A stretch of DNA of 64,000 nt, from contig JAEVLN010000002.1 of assembly GCA_018350325.1 (NCBI GenBank), positions 4,571,456 to 4,635,455 of the forward strand, written 5' to 3'. The notes beneath the pieces were generated by a model, which had not been told where the DNA came from, made no database searches, and saw only the letters and a list, made by a program, of their open reading frames with translations. This document shows, one piece after another, positions 23,101-36,570 of this stretch; the stretch's first letter is position 1; every line of letters begins with the position of its first letter. A program made the translations under genes and the position numbers. Source of the DNA: Globodera rostochiensis (taxonomy: Eukaryota; Nematoda; Chromadorea; Rhabditida; Heteroderidae).

Positions 23101-26100
23101 TGACATTTAATAAAAAAAATCTAATAATCCAAAAACACCAAATATAAAAAATAAATAAAGCAATAAATGAAGAAGATAAATGCTAAATTAAAGGCTAGAC
23201 CGGCCTTTTCTATATTGGCTACTCAACCCTTCTAGCATGAAATTTTTTAAAAACTTGCGACAGATTTAAAAAAAACTTTTTAATTCAGGCGGCGGGACAT
23301 TGATGGATTTCATCAAAAAATTGATGGACGATTATCAGGATTTTGTTCGATATTATTTTTAATTTATATGTTTTAAAATTGTTCACATTAAAATGCAAAT
23401 ACAAGCAGGCACTGAGAATGGTTATAACGGAAAATAACTTCTAAAAATTCAATATTATAATCATTTCAAAAATAAGCTTTTGAATTTAGATCCTATTATA
23501 AAGACATTTAATCATAAGTTACTGTTCTTTCTGCACGCGGCACTACATTTTGATGTTCGTATCCCGTTTACATATTATATTAAAATATTTACTCCATGAC
23601 GAGAAAAGCAAATAAATTCTTTTGTATGAAAATGATTAAAATCACGAAAAACATATTATATTAAGAAAAAGAAAAGCATCAATCAATGACTAAACATAAG
23701 ATGTAATACTTGAAAATTGCTATATAAATAAAAAGTTCGATACATGAAAAAAGGGTCAGTGCAGACGGAAACCCACAGTTTTGGCAGTGCATCAAAAAGG
23801 ATACATATTCGAATGTTTGATAGATATATATAAATATCAACGAAAATTCTATAATTGCGATAATTTTGCGTTGATCTTTTTATGGTAATAACAAATTTAT
23901 AAACTGTTATTATATTAATTAAACCAGAACAAACTTTAATGAAAATAATTACAAACTAAATTCAATATTGATATTTACATTATGATCACAAAGTTTGATA
24001 GATATCTAAATAAAATCGCCAGAAGTAACCTAAAACCAAATAAGCGAAACTTAGATTGAATCCAATCTAAAAGACAAAAAACGCATTCAAAAAAAGCACT
24101 TTATTTATGTAGTTTTAAACTACAAACTAAGCCTTTGTTATTGTTAATAAATAAAAGATAAATTAAAATATACTTTTCTATGCAAGAAATCAAAATCATA
24201 GATTGTAGAAATAAATAAAGATGTATAAATTTAAAAACCAACTAAACTAGTAAGATTAGATCAAGTGCCTAAAATATTTATAAATATAAATTTAACATTC
24301 TATATTTATTTACATTTAAATTGACAAGAGATGACACCTTTTTAAAAAGCGTTAATGCAATTAGAATTTCAAAGATTAACCAATTTCTTAAAATCACTAA
24401 TTAAATAAAATTGCAAAAACAAGTATTACAATTTAACATAGCTCTAATCAACCAGGCACTTGGGGCACATTGCAATTGCTCGTTTGGTTACTTTCAACGT
24501 CATCTTGAGACATAATAATATTGAAAAACAATAAAACAAAATAATAATTTAAAGGGCTAAATCAATCATAATTTATGTAATGGTTTAAAATGCACAGTTT
24601 CAACCAGCGTACTGGTCTTTTTTCATTGCTCGATGGCTGTGATCGAGAAATCGTCCTAATTATCCGGTAGATTGTTATTTTTATATTTTTATTGATGAAA
24701 ATGCAACCGGGATATTGCTTCGATACCCAAATCACAGCAGATTTTATATTTTTCATGCTTTATTTCACAATTGTATCGACAATTGATGATAACTTTTAAA
24801 TTATGACATCAATTATCAACCATCTTAAAGTCATATATAAAGATTAAAAAAGAGTTGTTAAAAAGTTCCATACATAAAAGCTTTTTAAAATAAACAAATG
24901 AATCACTTCTTACAAAAATCAAACGTTTAATTAAAAACACGTAGACAAATTGAAGGAAAAACCAAAAGGTTTCTAAAACGGTAGTCTGAACTGGTTGACT
25001 GTTTCGCGCGACTTTCAAGGCGTGCTAAAACGGCGGAAATATATTGGCGCAAAAAAAGACAGCAATATAATGAAATGACAAAATAGGAAATATTAGCAAC
25101 ATTTGAAAAAATATAGAAAAATAAAGAAAAACGGAATTTTTCATACGAATTTTTTTGACTTTAAAAAGATCCAAGTAATTTTATTAAAATATTTTCGTAG
25201 TTTTTTTTGTCCACCGAGTTAAACATCAGAATAGTGGTTGGTTATTTAAAACATTTAAAAAAAGCTATTTGCGATTTATATAAAAGAATTTAAAGCAATT
25301 GAAGCTGCTCTCAACTTGGGGTTAAATGCCGTAAATTTAAGATTTTTATTTTTTATAAAACTAAATCAGAATTTTTAATTTACATAAAATTAAAATTAAC
25401 ATAAAAAATAAAATTAATATTAAACAAGTATTTAATTAATACGATGTGATCGAATTGGTATTACAATTCTAATATTAATTTAAGACTTTCCCATCTGAAC
25501 AATTAGTACAACACCATTGATATTTTATATTAGGTATTTAATGAAATTGGATCACTGATCAAACATATATAAAAAAGTAAATAACAGATAAAATATGTTA
25601 CATTAGACTTAAAAATTACAAAATTACTAAATCATTAAGAATTAATAATTTTGAGATATATTAGACGAGAAACAATATGAAAATACGAACTGAAGTAATG
25701 AAATTATGAAAAATAAAGTCGTTAAATTCACTCAGCCCTGCAAACATAAACAATCGCGGAAGAACTCGGCCAGAATCGAAAAACAGCAAAAAAAAATACT
25801 AAACACATTTAAAAGTTCTTAATCTATTATAAAGAAATTTTATTTCAACTAATTAAAAAAACGTTAATACAAATGCTTTCGATAAAAACAGACCATAAAA
25901 AATAAGTTTCAATAGTGTATGACAAATGTTTAACAAAAACTTTTTTTAAATTAATTTCAATTACCAAACCCCAGAGTCGAATTCGGAAATATAAATTATA
26001 AACCAAAATTAATAATGTATTTTTCTTAAAGAAGTCTTTATGATAGAATTTTGAGCAGAAATAAATAAATTTGGATGCAAAAATGCGCAAAATGTGTGCA

Positions 26101-26437
26101 TCAAACGCATGTCACAACATACCAAATAATTCACGATATTATAATTGAGTTGAATAAAATTAAAAAACCTAACTAACTCTTTTTATAGCTTTAATATGTT
26201 TAATTTTTATGAGAAATCGATTATATTTCGGCGAACAGCCTCAAAAAGGAAAATATTGTAATACACGATTTTCAAGAACGGTTGAGTAGTTAACATCTCT
26301 CTTAAAAAAATGCATCAATCACGTAATAAAATTTATCGAACCTTTTAAGTTTGAAATTTTAAACGATGACATTTTTGAATTAATTAGACAATGCGGTTTT
26401 TGTTAATTTCTAAACATTTATTACAACAAAAACATAA
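20165..26437. other. long AT-rich, A-biased, intron-like tract
   Basis: Six kilobases with no supported gene. Items seen: a GC-rich degenerate segment at 20790-20900 built on 'gacc/ggtc' words, similar in style to the transposon arms; a run of about 15 C at 22757-22771 followed by 'tccccgtcccggggatg'; and a pair of similar stretches at about 25675-25745 and 31691-31758 sharing 'tcagccctg'. Short GC-richer patches at 24450-24510 and 24980-25060 are uninterpreted. Confidence 0.4.
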
Positions 26438-26599
26438 CTGAGCATTATCGACCAACAAACCACATACGATCTTGAGAAGGAAAAGCTACGGTTCAACAAT
26501 CAGCGCAACGTATTTAATGAAAAAACTTTGGGCCTGCCCGTAGCTGACACCAAAATACTGGAAGCATCGTTAAGCAAAAGACAACAAATTGAACTGTGA
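26438..26599 (+). CDS. exon-like open patch, helical peptide
   Basis: 53 codons lie open between TAA 26435-26437 and TGA 26597-26599. The peptide is strongly charged (YDLEKEKLRFNNQRNVFNEK, then LGLPVADTKILEASLSKRQQ), as in coiled-coil proteins, which is hard to obtain by chance in such AT-rich DNA. There is no start codon and no obvious acceptor except 'ctgag' near 26440. The opposite strand is also open for about 35 codons, so the strand is not certain. Confidence 0.35.
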   Translation: MSIIDQQTTYDLEKEKLRFNNQRNVFNEKTLGLPVADTKILEASLSKRQQIEL

Positions 26600-27390
26600 T
26601 AAAGAGATTACTGTGAAAGTCATATTTAAAACAAACTAATCTTACGCCAACCGGGTGACACTTGCTAATCTAAACACTAAACAAAAATATCATCTAAAAC
26701 CAACAATTATAATAATTTTTACAAAGATCCATAAATTACAAAAAAAAAATGCAATATAAATTTACTATTTTGTAAATGCACCGACCCGTAAGCAAAGCAA
26801 GAAAAGTGTTGTTTGCTTGGCTATGAAAAAAAAGTTTTATTGGTATAACAACTGAAAAAACAAATAAAAACCTAAATTTAAAGATTGATAGCAACTGTTG
26901 GATAAAGTGAATAAAGTAGAACAAGCATAGAAATAAAAAAATTAATTGCAAAGGCGCTTATATCATTATTAATAAATATTTACCTTATATAAAGTAAAAA
27001 TTAATTTATACGCCAGATGATTCAATGAATTATTAAAATAAACTAAAAAAATTTGCATTTATCAATTCAAGACACCAATTAAAACTAAACAAAAATATTA
27101 TAATTTGTAAAAAACGAACAATAAATAAATAATGAATAAAAAACTACTTACAACGCGCATACAGATAACTAAACATTTTTTTTTTATTTGTTTAAAATAA
27201 TAAAATAATTATTCCAATGCGAAAATATATACAAGCTTAAATAAAAACGACAAATTGAACAATAAATAATTATTTTTTTAATAAGATAATAGATAATCGT
27301 CAAGGGCTTGGGTAGATTTCTATGAAATAGAAATTTTACGCCAATCGAAAGCACTATTGCACCTTCAAATTATAATAAACAATTCATTAA

Positions 27391-27552
27391 ATGATGCCGA
27401 GAAACGAGTCTTTGCGCGGCGTACTGGCCGCGGAAATCGCCTTTTCCCAGGTTCAACACCGAATATTTGCGCGCTTGTTCGCCTTACTCTGTGGTTACAC
27501 CAATTTGAGTTGCGGACGGGCGTCACCACTGTTGTGTCTCAGACACAAATAA
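27391..27552 (+). CDS. small open frame, 53 aa
   Basis: Opens with ATGATG and ends with TAA inside 'aaataaag', a polyadenylation-like signal. Content is GC-rich with varied residues (ESLRGVLAAEIAFSQVQHRI, then FARLFALLCGYTNLSCGR). A longer 73-codon frame (27357-27578) overlaps in another frame and looks less natural. It could be a small gene or the last exon of one. No homologue is recognised. The upstream word 'caccttcaaattataataaa' recurs near 42838. Confidence 0.3.
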   Translation: MMPRNESLRGVLAAEIAFSQVQHRIFARLFALLCGYTNLSCGRASPLLCLRHK

Positions 27553-28134
27553 AGAATAAGATTTATTGTCCAAAATAAAAAATGAGAAATGAAAAAAGTT
27601 AGGTGTATTAATTTAATTACCGAGCACATTTTTGCTTTGTTCAGACGCGTATTGGTTCACACCCCGATAACCCGATGGTGGACGCGGACCAACTTGACAA
27701 ATTTTAAAAAGAAAAAAAACTATTAAAAACAATCCTGCCACTGAAAATTGAACCCGACAACCGATTATCAGATGGAGCCACATGATTCCACAATAAAAAT
27801 AAATCGCTTTGTTCTGAATTTTATTGTAAATCATTAATTTAAGAAAAAATTATAATATGTTTTTTAAAAATCGTAACAAGTTTAAATTGATAATAAATAA
27901 ATCAAATAAAATCGCTCAGACAAAATTAGTAAACAAAAATTGAATCTATTGTGGTGAATACGAAACGATAGCGCGGTAACATACTGGAGCTAAAAAGTCA
28001 AAATTTACGTAAAACCATTTTAATAACACTAACAGGAATTTTGTTTAAAAATTGATTTTGACACGGGATAATCCACAAATGAAAAAGGGCCCAAAAGCAT
28101 TTTTTGCCTTTTAGACTTATTCTTTTATGGGAAC

Positions 28135-28400
28135 AGCAACTCGCCGACGCCGACTCGCCGATAGTCAACTTGCCGATGATTTGACTTGCCGACAGTTGAC
28201 TCGCCGATAATAGTTTATTCCTGCTTTATCTTACAACTCTAATTTTTAATATAAAAAGTTATATTTGTATAATTTCGTTCTGAAAAATGTTTGCCGCAAT
28301 GACATTATTGACTCGAATCTTTCTGTTATTGACTGACGTATGATACGGTTGAGTTAAAGATTAAACAAAAATAAACTATATCGGCGAGTCAAGATAAATC
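28135..28400. repeat. degenerate GACTCGCCGA minisatellite with an inverted end
   Basis: At 28139-28210 the word 'gactCGCCGA' or 'acttGCCGA' occurs six times with 4-12 bp spacing. One inverted copy 'tcggcgagtcaag' lies at 28381-28393. The arrangement resembles a hAT-type element with short-motif arms, but no matching 8-bp duplication was found, so it is listed only as a repeat. Confidence 0.5.
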
Positions 28401-28451
28401 AATTTCCGCACTCAATGCTCAAAAATAATTGGCATTTACCAAAAAAGTGGC

Positions 28452-28482
28452 AGATTTACGAAACGCCCATAGTTGAAAATTA
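28452..28482 (-). repeat. dispersed repeat (partner at 60797)
   Basis: 'gtggcagatttacgaaacgcccatagt' is the near-perfect reverse complement of 60810-60837. At the second site the word 'gtttcgtaaatt(t/c)cgccac' is itself repeated twice. Likely two remnants of one family. Confidence 0.6.
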
Positions 28483-28574
28483 GAGAAAATCGATCAAAGC
28501 CATACCAAAAACCTCCAAAGTTATTGACCAAATATTTGCTTGGTCCATGTTTCCGGTCTCTACTTAGCACTGAC

Positions 28575-28650
28575 CATTCACACACAACACCCATTCAAAC
28601 ATTCATTATTTTAATACCAAATAGTTGGTGTTCATTCCCAAAACACATTT
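28575..28650 (-). repeat. decayed arm of the foldback family
   Basis: 'cccattcaaacattcattat', then 'gttggtgttcattccc', follow the order of the right-arm words 'cccattcattcattcatttt' and 'gttggcgtccactcc' at 17546-17610, with many differences. An old copy. Confidence 0.45.
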
Positions 28651-31600
28651 AAATCGATAAAAATGAATTCTTATGCTGCTAAATTAAAAATGACATATAC
28701 ATTCTAAATCATCTGGCTTACTGAAATCCTCATTATAATTAACAAACAAAAAGTAACATTTTCTTAGATCGAATAATTAACGAATGAAGCAAAAATCACC
28801 TATTATTCGATAAGATTAAATCGTTTATCACCGAGGTTTCCTCAACAACTCCAATGTCACAATACCCAACAACCATTCTCCTTAACATTTTAATGTGCGA
28901 CAAAAAGGATTATGACAACGTTTTGCTGCAATACGATAATCAACAACTCATTGTGTTAATTGATAATTAAAGATACTTATATATTTCTATCTGGACTTCC
29001 ATACTTTAATTTTTTAACAAGCGTTGATGAATTTATTAAATGCGTAAGTTTAATGTCTCGCTAGGATCATTTTTCTTTATCAGGACGGGTCTCTTTTTTT
29101 GAATTTATGATTATAAGTTAACAAATTTTGTATTTCTCTTCTAAAATCAGGCTAATATGATTTATTTGCTTGATCGCAATTTATTGTCAGATTTGATCAT
29201 TGGCCTTTTTTGTACTAATAATAAGATTGTATATGAATTACAATTGACACTGTAAATTTGCATTTGTTTTTATTGTAGAAATATCAACAATAGCTTCTTG
29301 GATACTTATTGGTGTAATTTGGGCAATGTCATTAACGTTAAGTCAAAGTTTAATATATTTGCAGTTGGTTACGCATTACGCACACGTTTGAATTATAAAT
29401 CGAACAAAAAAACATTAAAATTCTAAGTCATTTGATTAAATTTTGCAATCCAACGTGTCTATTACTCTGATTCCTTATGCTCGTGTAAACACAATTTAAA
29501 TTTTAATTTTTTTTTCAAAGTAAATGATTGCTTAGCAAAAGCAAAAGTCCATCGCTCAAATTTCTGACATCCCAAACTCTTTCACTGGTAACGACGATAA
29601 ATTTACCGTTACCGGGTTTTAGCGCCAAAAAATTCCGGTATAATCCCGTTAAATTTTAAAAATTAGCTAGCCAACGAAAGGAAGGCCATATTTTTTCTGG
29701 AACTGAACTCTTTATAATGAGCAATTGTTACTTATCCATAATTTCATTGTTTTTTCTGTCTTCAGATTTTAACACTTGAAATTAATGCCAAATACCAGTA
29801 AATTTTAAATTTAGTTTCAAATCCCAAATAATAATAAATAATGTTGACACTTATAAAATTTTTTTTAAATTTAAAAAAAAATATAACAACTTTAGTTTAA
29901 TGAAATATAAACTTCATCTTAACATGTATGAAATTTAATACTGATTTTTAATGTAGGATGAAATCTCGCCGTGTAAGCCAAAGATTTCTCAATAAACAAA
30001 GTAAAAATTATACGCCGTAAGCCAGAGCTTTATCAATAGGGCTCGAATTTATTTGTTTTTTACATTGGATTTTAAGCAACACCATTAATTTTTTGTTATG
30101 ATTTAAATTATAAAAATCTTTAGACGTATTTTTAATATATCTTAATATAGTTGTCTAAAATTAGAAAGATTTGTTATGGCATACCTAAAGAAATAACTTC
30201 CGAAATAACTAAGGCAATATAAAAATTCAATGAAACAATAAATAAAACTCCACATGTAATGTAAAGCATAATCGAATACAGAACAATAAATCGCAGCAAC
30301 CAATATTATAATTTACAAACGGAAGTTAAGAAGTCCTAAGTATGGATGAATTTCCAATACCCAAAAAAACATTACCATCAAACATAAATTAATAGTAAAA
30401 TTTATAAATATTAAATAACTTATATACATACAACCCTTTGCCGATCCACACATACCGTCACTCAAAAGAAGGCGGGACACAAGATACAAAAAACAAAGCG
30501 TTAATAGCTAATTATTATATAATAAAGTCGAGACGCTGCTTCTCATAATCTATTAAAACGATTAAAAGGTAAGCAACTATTTAAAAAAGATGAGAAAACA
30601 TATAAAATTAAAAAAAAAAAACTATAAATAGACATTAATATTTTGAAAATAAATAAAATAAAGATTTTTAGTAAAATGTTCAAACTAAAAGTCCTTTAGC
30701 TACTTTAATAAATGATGATATCCTGAACAAAACAATTTAATGAAACATTTCACTATCTTAATTTTATAATTATTGTAAATGTAGGTAAAAAATGGTTTTC
30801 TAATAAATTGTGTTAATCTAATTTAAAAAAAAACACGTCAAATAATAATATAAACTGTGTTGAACAAAGTGCATTAATTTTGGATTGAATAAATATTTGA
30901 ACTATTCTATTAATTAATTCTGCAAAGAAAAAAGAAGACTCGAAATAATAAAGACAATAACAATTGAAAAAGTTTTAATATATTATACAAAAATTGTAAT
31001 TGCTCCCATCATAGAGAATAATTACTTAAATGTAGAATCAGTCGCAACCAAATTATCTAATCAAACATACCCAAATTTGGGTCCATTCTTTAAATGCCAA
31101 AAAACAATTTGATTTTACAATAAAACAAGATTGTTATAAATATAAATTTAATGTAAATAAACTCATTTTTTAATTAATTAACAGAAAAAAATTTGAAACT
31201 AATTAACCCAATAAACATTTAAGAAAAAATGCCTGTCGAGATCAGTTTCTCAAGAACAAAAATCTACTCGTTGTTGCAACCATAAATATTCATAGCATAC
31301 CCAGCCTATCAAAACTTCAGCAAATTAATAAAAACACTTCAATTTAACACAATGCCAAAACTCACAATGATTGGGGCACACTTTTCCCAGGAAACCGAGT
31401 TATTTTAATTTGAAAAAAAATGCTTAAATAGAAATTAAGATTAAAACATATAATATTCTAAGTATGCGAATAAATTACAACAATGAATCATAACTTATAT
31501 TAATACACAGCCGCCGTACTTTATGAATCAAAAACTAAAAGGAAAACAATTTAATATTAATTTCGAAATAAAAAATAACGTAATTTAAATTCTTAATCAA

Positions 31601-32200
31601 TTTCCACTAATTAATATAAATGGTAGCTGTGTAGCGTACAATCGAATCCATATATTTTTAACCTTAAAGCAAAGTAAGACACAAGTTTATTATGAAAATA
31701 CGATATGAAAGCAATCAGGAAATGAAAAGAAAAAAATTGCATTCATTCAGCCCTGACAGAAAAAAGTTTTAATAACACCTTTGCGACATAACTAAAAACA
31801 CAAATAAATGTTATATAAATTTATAATTAAAAAAAGATAATGTCATTAGTAAAAAAGTCTTTAATTATGTTAATGGTTGGTCTGCAACTTATTGACTGCA
31901 TTGAGCATGGCGCCGTCAAAATGTCATGGCTGTTCAACGGTGAAAATTTTATGACAACAGTGACATGCCAATAAACTTTATAATTTTTAAATTAATACCT
32001 ATATATCAGAAGGGTGAATTTGTTAATGACTACAAATAAAAAAATCAAGGATTTCGACCCAGATCGAGATAATTCTTCTGGCAACCGTTATCAAATCCTT
32101 TAAAACACAAAAATCTTAACCTTTGTAATAATGAATTAGGCTTAGGTATACGAATTTGGGTATATGACATCAGATTTATCATATGACTTCATCTAATACA
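28651..32200. other. AT-rich with small items only
   Basis: At 29585-29645 lies a GC-richer segment with repeated 'accgttaccgg'-type words ('cactggtaacgacg' at its start), probably one end of another DNA transposon. About 28.96-29.77 kb is locally T-biased, inside an otherwise A-biased tract. A GC-richer patch at 31875-31970 might be an exon. No gene is supported. Confidence 0.4.
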
Positions 32201-35200
32201 TGATTCAACATCTAAGATTCGTGAAAAAATCAAAAAAAATTTCAAACTCGCTAAAAGGGGAGTTTCTAGGGGTATTCGGGCCGTAGAATTCGAATCTGAC
32301 CTTTTTGTTGTAGTTTATTTTAAATCTATTGTATCGAGTTCCTCTTTAATTTAAAGGATTCTTTTCATTTGGGAACCGCTTCACTCCGGGTTCTTGGCTT
32401 GCCCAATTTCATTTTAATGTATGCAGACCGCTCAAAAAATAGTGTATGCTCTCCTTTTCTCTTTATGACCAGGGTATGTTATTTCAATAAGTTTTTTGAT
32501 TTTTATGGCCAAATTTAATTGTGCTTTTAATTCGGACAATTTTTTTGTGCCATCATTTGACCGTTTATTTCTTCGTTAACTCGGCAATCCCATGTTTTGG
32601 CGAACATCAATTGCGCTTCGTTTTCAAAACTTCCCTTTCGGGCAATTACAAATGAAAGTTTTGTTTTTTTTCTAAATTATTGTAATCTTTAAATCCTTCA
32701 AGTGTTCATATATGGAAATTTAGTTAAATTTGTGTTTCCATTTACAGTGTAATTGGATTAATTATCATCTTTTATCATGCATTTATATTTGGTGTTTGTT
32801 GGCTAGAAACCACCTTTATTTATCAAATATAAGTGAAAGCGTTGGTTTTATTATCCGGCACTCACTTTTCTTGTATGTTAAATTAAATATCGAAAGTTTT
32901 TTGTTTAATGAAAAATTGTGGTCTAATATTTTATTGCTAAACAAATATGGAATTTATTATCCGTTCTTATACGGATATTTTATCTTAATTTTATTTAGAT
33001 TTTTATTATCTTTATGTCTTTAATTTATAAGTGTAACTGTTATATTTTGCATCTGTGATAAACTTGTTTCTACATTGTAACATTACAAAGATGTTTTTTA
33101 TTATTGTTTTAGCGAATTTTCATTAACAATTTAATGCATTATCACATATTTATTTGGTTAGTAAACGCGGCTCAAAATGGGAACAATTTTTATTAATAGG
33201 AGAAGTGTATGCGGCGAATTGAGAGGCAAAACAATAAATAAGTGCCTGCACACAAACGGATTCGAACCCGAAACACAACAACAGAGTTGCAGAAAAAACA
33301 AACGAATGGGGAACCGACTCACTTGGGAGGGAATCACACCTAAAAAGAATTGAAATCTTTTGCCAAAAAGTACGCCTCAACAAAATTCAATCATTATAAT
33401 TATTTAAAACCCTAATGTGCGGCCATCTTTAGGGTTGCGTTTTCATCAGCGTCCCCGGCGGGGATGAGACCGGGGATCCCCGTTTTCGGGGAGCGGCAAA
33501 CCGGGGAACGGTAATTTAAAAAGTTGACTTTTTTCCAGGATTAGATAATTTTTAGTTATCTTCAGTTTTTTATTTTCGTACAAGATTATTATTTAATAAA
33601 ATTTATATTTTTTTCTACATATAATAATAATAAAAATTATTATTTTTTTATTTGCTTATTTGTTTGGTATTTCTTAATAAATTTATTAAGTTTGTTAAAT
33701 TATTTTTTCCGATTTTTTCAATTTTAAATGTTCCAATACCTTTGGTCGGAGCGCCAACCTTTTTCGATACTTTCACATACAAGGGTTTTATGCAACAATA
33801 TAATAGGAAATTTATGTTGAAAATGTATTTATTTTTAATTGTTTTGTATAGATTTAATTGTTGCAAATCATACTTCTATTGGAAGAGTTTTAAAAGACCA
33901 TATGATTTTTGTTTATTTAATATAAATGTTTAAATAGCTCAATATTTGTATTGTATTCATTTTTTGATTATTAATTTTTAACAATCAATATTGGTTATAT
34001 TTATAATGTGATTAAAAATTTTTTTGATGAAATTTGCAGTTTATATTTTATTTATAGTTTGTAATACATTCTTTCGCGAGATCTGCGATTTTTCTGCATA
34101 ACAAACCCAAATATGGGCATATTTTTTGTTTTGTTAGCCACTTTTTCATCAATTTTTTTTCATCAAAAATTTCATTTTTATTTCCTTCAGAGGTGATGCT
34201 TCCACTTTCTAATTTTGTTACGGGATGACAAAAGTGCAATTCGCATTTAAAATAAATACACATTTATAAAACTTGTGTCGTTGCTATAAATCCAACGCGC
34301 TTCTGAAGTTGTGAGGCCTTTCGCTCACATTTCTGTGAGCGTTCCAGCAGCATCATTTCTGCATATGTATTTTTAGTAAAAAATGTAAAATTACTAATTC
34401 AACATAAAGAATGACTTAACAAACTTCTTAACTCCACAAATTTGTCCCGTGTAATGGGAGAGGCCTCCAATTTGACAATTTCACCCAAAACAAAAGCAAT
34501 TTGAATTTATTTAATTTTTGATCTATTTTTATTTTGTGTAGTTTATAAATTGTTAATTAATTTATAATAAGTTGACCGAAGATTTATCTTTCGAAACTTT
34601 TTTAACTTATTTGTCCGTTTATGAAGGAATTATTACGTTCTGAATTGATTTATGGGATTGCACTATACATAAAGCCTCGCTTTCTGCGAAGACTATTTCT
34701 TCAACTTTGTTCTATTCGCTTGGTCCAACTGGTCATTAGAAAAGTGAATCTTTATTTATATTTTCGCAGTTATCGATAAAAAAAATTTTTGTTAAGATGT
34801 ATTAAGTGCAGTTGCTATATTTTATACAAAAATTTTATGGTTAAATCAATTGAGCATTAGATTTTAACTAAATGCTATCATTTTTTAATAAGGTTTTTGG
34901 CGTCTCGGTGTATTAAAGAATATTTTGATTTAGTTATATTTTAATTCTTTGCTTATAACAGTGTCTGAACAATTATTATGTTTATAATGAGAATGTGCCC
35001 ATAAATAAGTTTTACTCATATCTGGATACCGTGCATATCCGTATTTTCTTTTAGTACACGTTTGATTGCTATTTCTTAGAGCGAAATGTGGAGAGAAAAG
35101 AAAGCATAATGAGCGTGATAGCAAACGAAAGTGAGAAGAAAAAGCAAAATAAGCTGAAAGGCCCCTAAAAAACTCGAAATTCTATAAAGGATCCTGACAA

Positions 35201-35832
35201 AAAAAGTCGAATTTTATTTTATTTTTTATAAATTTTTTCAATAACTCAGTGATCTTGTCCAGTAAATTTGAATGCCATTTAAAAAGGATCCACTCGCTCA
35301 CGCGCATTGATCAGAACAGACATACTTCTTGACCGGTAATCTCGGGCTAAGATATTTATTTATGTTATATTATTTATTTTTATATGTATTATGTTATTAT
35401 TTTAGCTTTTGGTTATATTTCTTTCTGAATATTATTTAAAAATTTTTTTATTTATACAAAATTTTAGCTTTGTATAGTATTTTGTAATATTTTTAAATGA
35501 AGCTTGTGATACAAGTACAAGTTAGAATTTTAATATAAATGAATGTTTTTCTGCTTTTATTCATTATTTTTTAATAAAAATTTATTAATTATTTCCAATT
35601 ATTTTTTTATTTTTGCTATTATTGGGTTTATTGTAGAAAGGCAAAATTAATCTGATTCTTTTATTTTATATATTTTTATTTTAACCTGTTTTTCTATTGT
35701 TCTGCAATCGTTATATTAATGAATATATTTTACGGTCTTGGAAAAAAAAATTATATTTATTATTTTAAAAACTTATTTTTATTTTCAAAAGGCGCAAAAC
35801 GATACAAATGATATTATGAGGAAATTTTGCAG
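32201..35832. other. AT-rich, T-biased; GC hairpin patch
   Basis: Near 32.25 kb the + strand turns T-rich. Items: a B-box-like 'cgggttcgaatcc' on the - strand at 33257-33270, without an A box; a GC-rich segment at 33425-33515 of 'ccccgg/ccgggg' words able to form several hairpins, perhaps a transposon terminus starting 'tagggttgcg'; and a purine-rich stretch at 35085-35155 resembling the AGAGAAAGAAAGC minisatellite. The open frames at 33150-33383 and 33652-33933 are unsupported. Confidence 0.4.
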
Positions 35833-35900
35833 TTAAATACTCGCTGATCCGCGCGTCGATTTGGACTCGTCCCAAATACCGTGTCATTGCTGTTGATTGA
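35833..35900 (+). CDS. terminal-exon-like patch
   Basis: The acceptor 'gaaattttgcag' is followed by 21 open codons (KYSLIRASIWTRPKYRVIAV) and a stop. The composition contrast is strong. No upstream exon or family is identified. Confidence 0.3.
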
Positions 35901-36338
35901 TGAACGCGCGCAAAGGACAGTCCCTACTCATAGAAAATGGCAAATTTTATTTTAAAATTTAAATCATATAAATTAGATCAAACGAATGTTTCTGCTCAAG
36001 CAACTCATGTTTGATTGTTTACACTTTATATTTTTGAAGAGGGAACGATCGGCTTGATTGCTTATATTAAAATAACCGCAATAGATTTCATTTACCTTTT
36101 GAGATATTCATTATTGTAGGAAACATTCATTGACTTTGTCTTCCATAAATTGCAATTACCTTTATTCTTTATTATAATAATGTTAATTTTTAATATCTTA
36201 TTTAAATTTTGAAAATTCAGACATGTAGATTTTAAAAGATTAGATGCCAAAAGTCAAATAAAGTGAAAGACAGTATTAGTTTTATAAGATTTATTAAAAA
36301 AGTTATTATGAAATCATAAAAAAACATGCCCGTGACTA

Positions 36339-36570
36339 CAGTGGTGAGCAAAAATAAACGAACAAATTGTATTTTTAAATTCTTTACTTTGTATCTTGCG
36401 TAATACTCAGAGCTAGACAAAACGCATTGGGTTTTTGGAGCTCTATTAGTGAGCCTAAAAGCATGAAAAACAAACGTGTTCGATGCCTTTCACCAAAATG
36501 TTATTTGACCCTGTACCTAATCACGCCACTTTTTACTGGTGCAAAAGTAAACGGACAAAATTTTCGGCAA
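36339..36570 (+). mobile_element. Tc1/mariner-type terminus, one-ended
   Basis: Begins 'CAGTGGTGAGCAAAAATAAA' right after a TA dinucleotide, closely matching the common Tc1-like terminus 'CAGTGGTGGACAAAAGTATT'. A related word 'actggtgcaaaagtaaacgg' recurs in the same orientation at 36535, as in elements with inner direct repeats. The inverted partner was not found downstream and no transposase is visible, so it is a partial copy. The two opposite open frames across 36427-36725 are by-products. Confidence 0.5.

Noticed and set aside
33240..33330. tRNA gene on the - strand, from the B-box-like cgggttcgaatcc
   Set aside because: No A box or acceptor stem could be found at the right distance.
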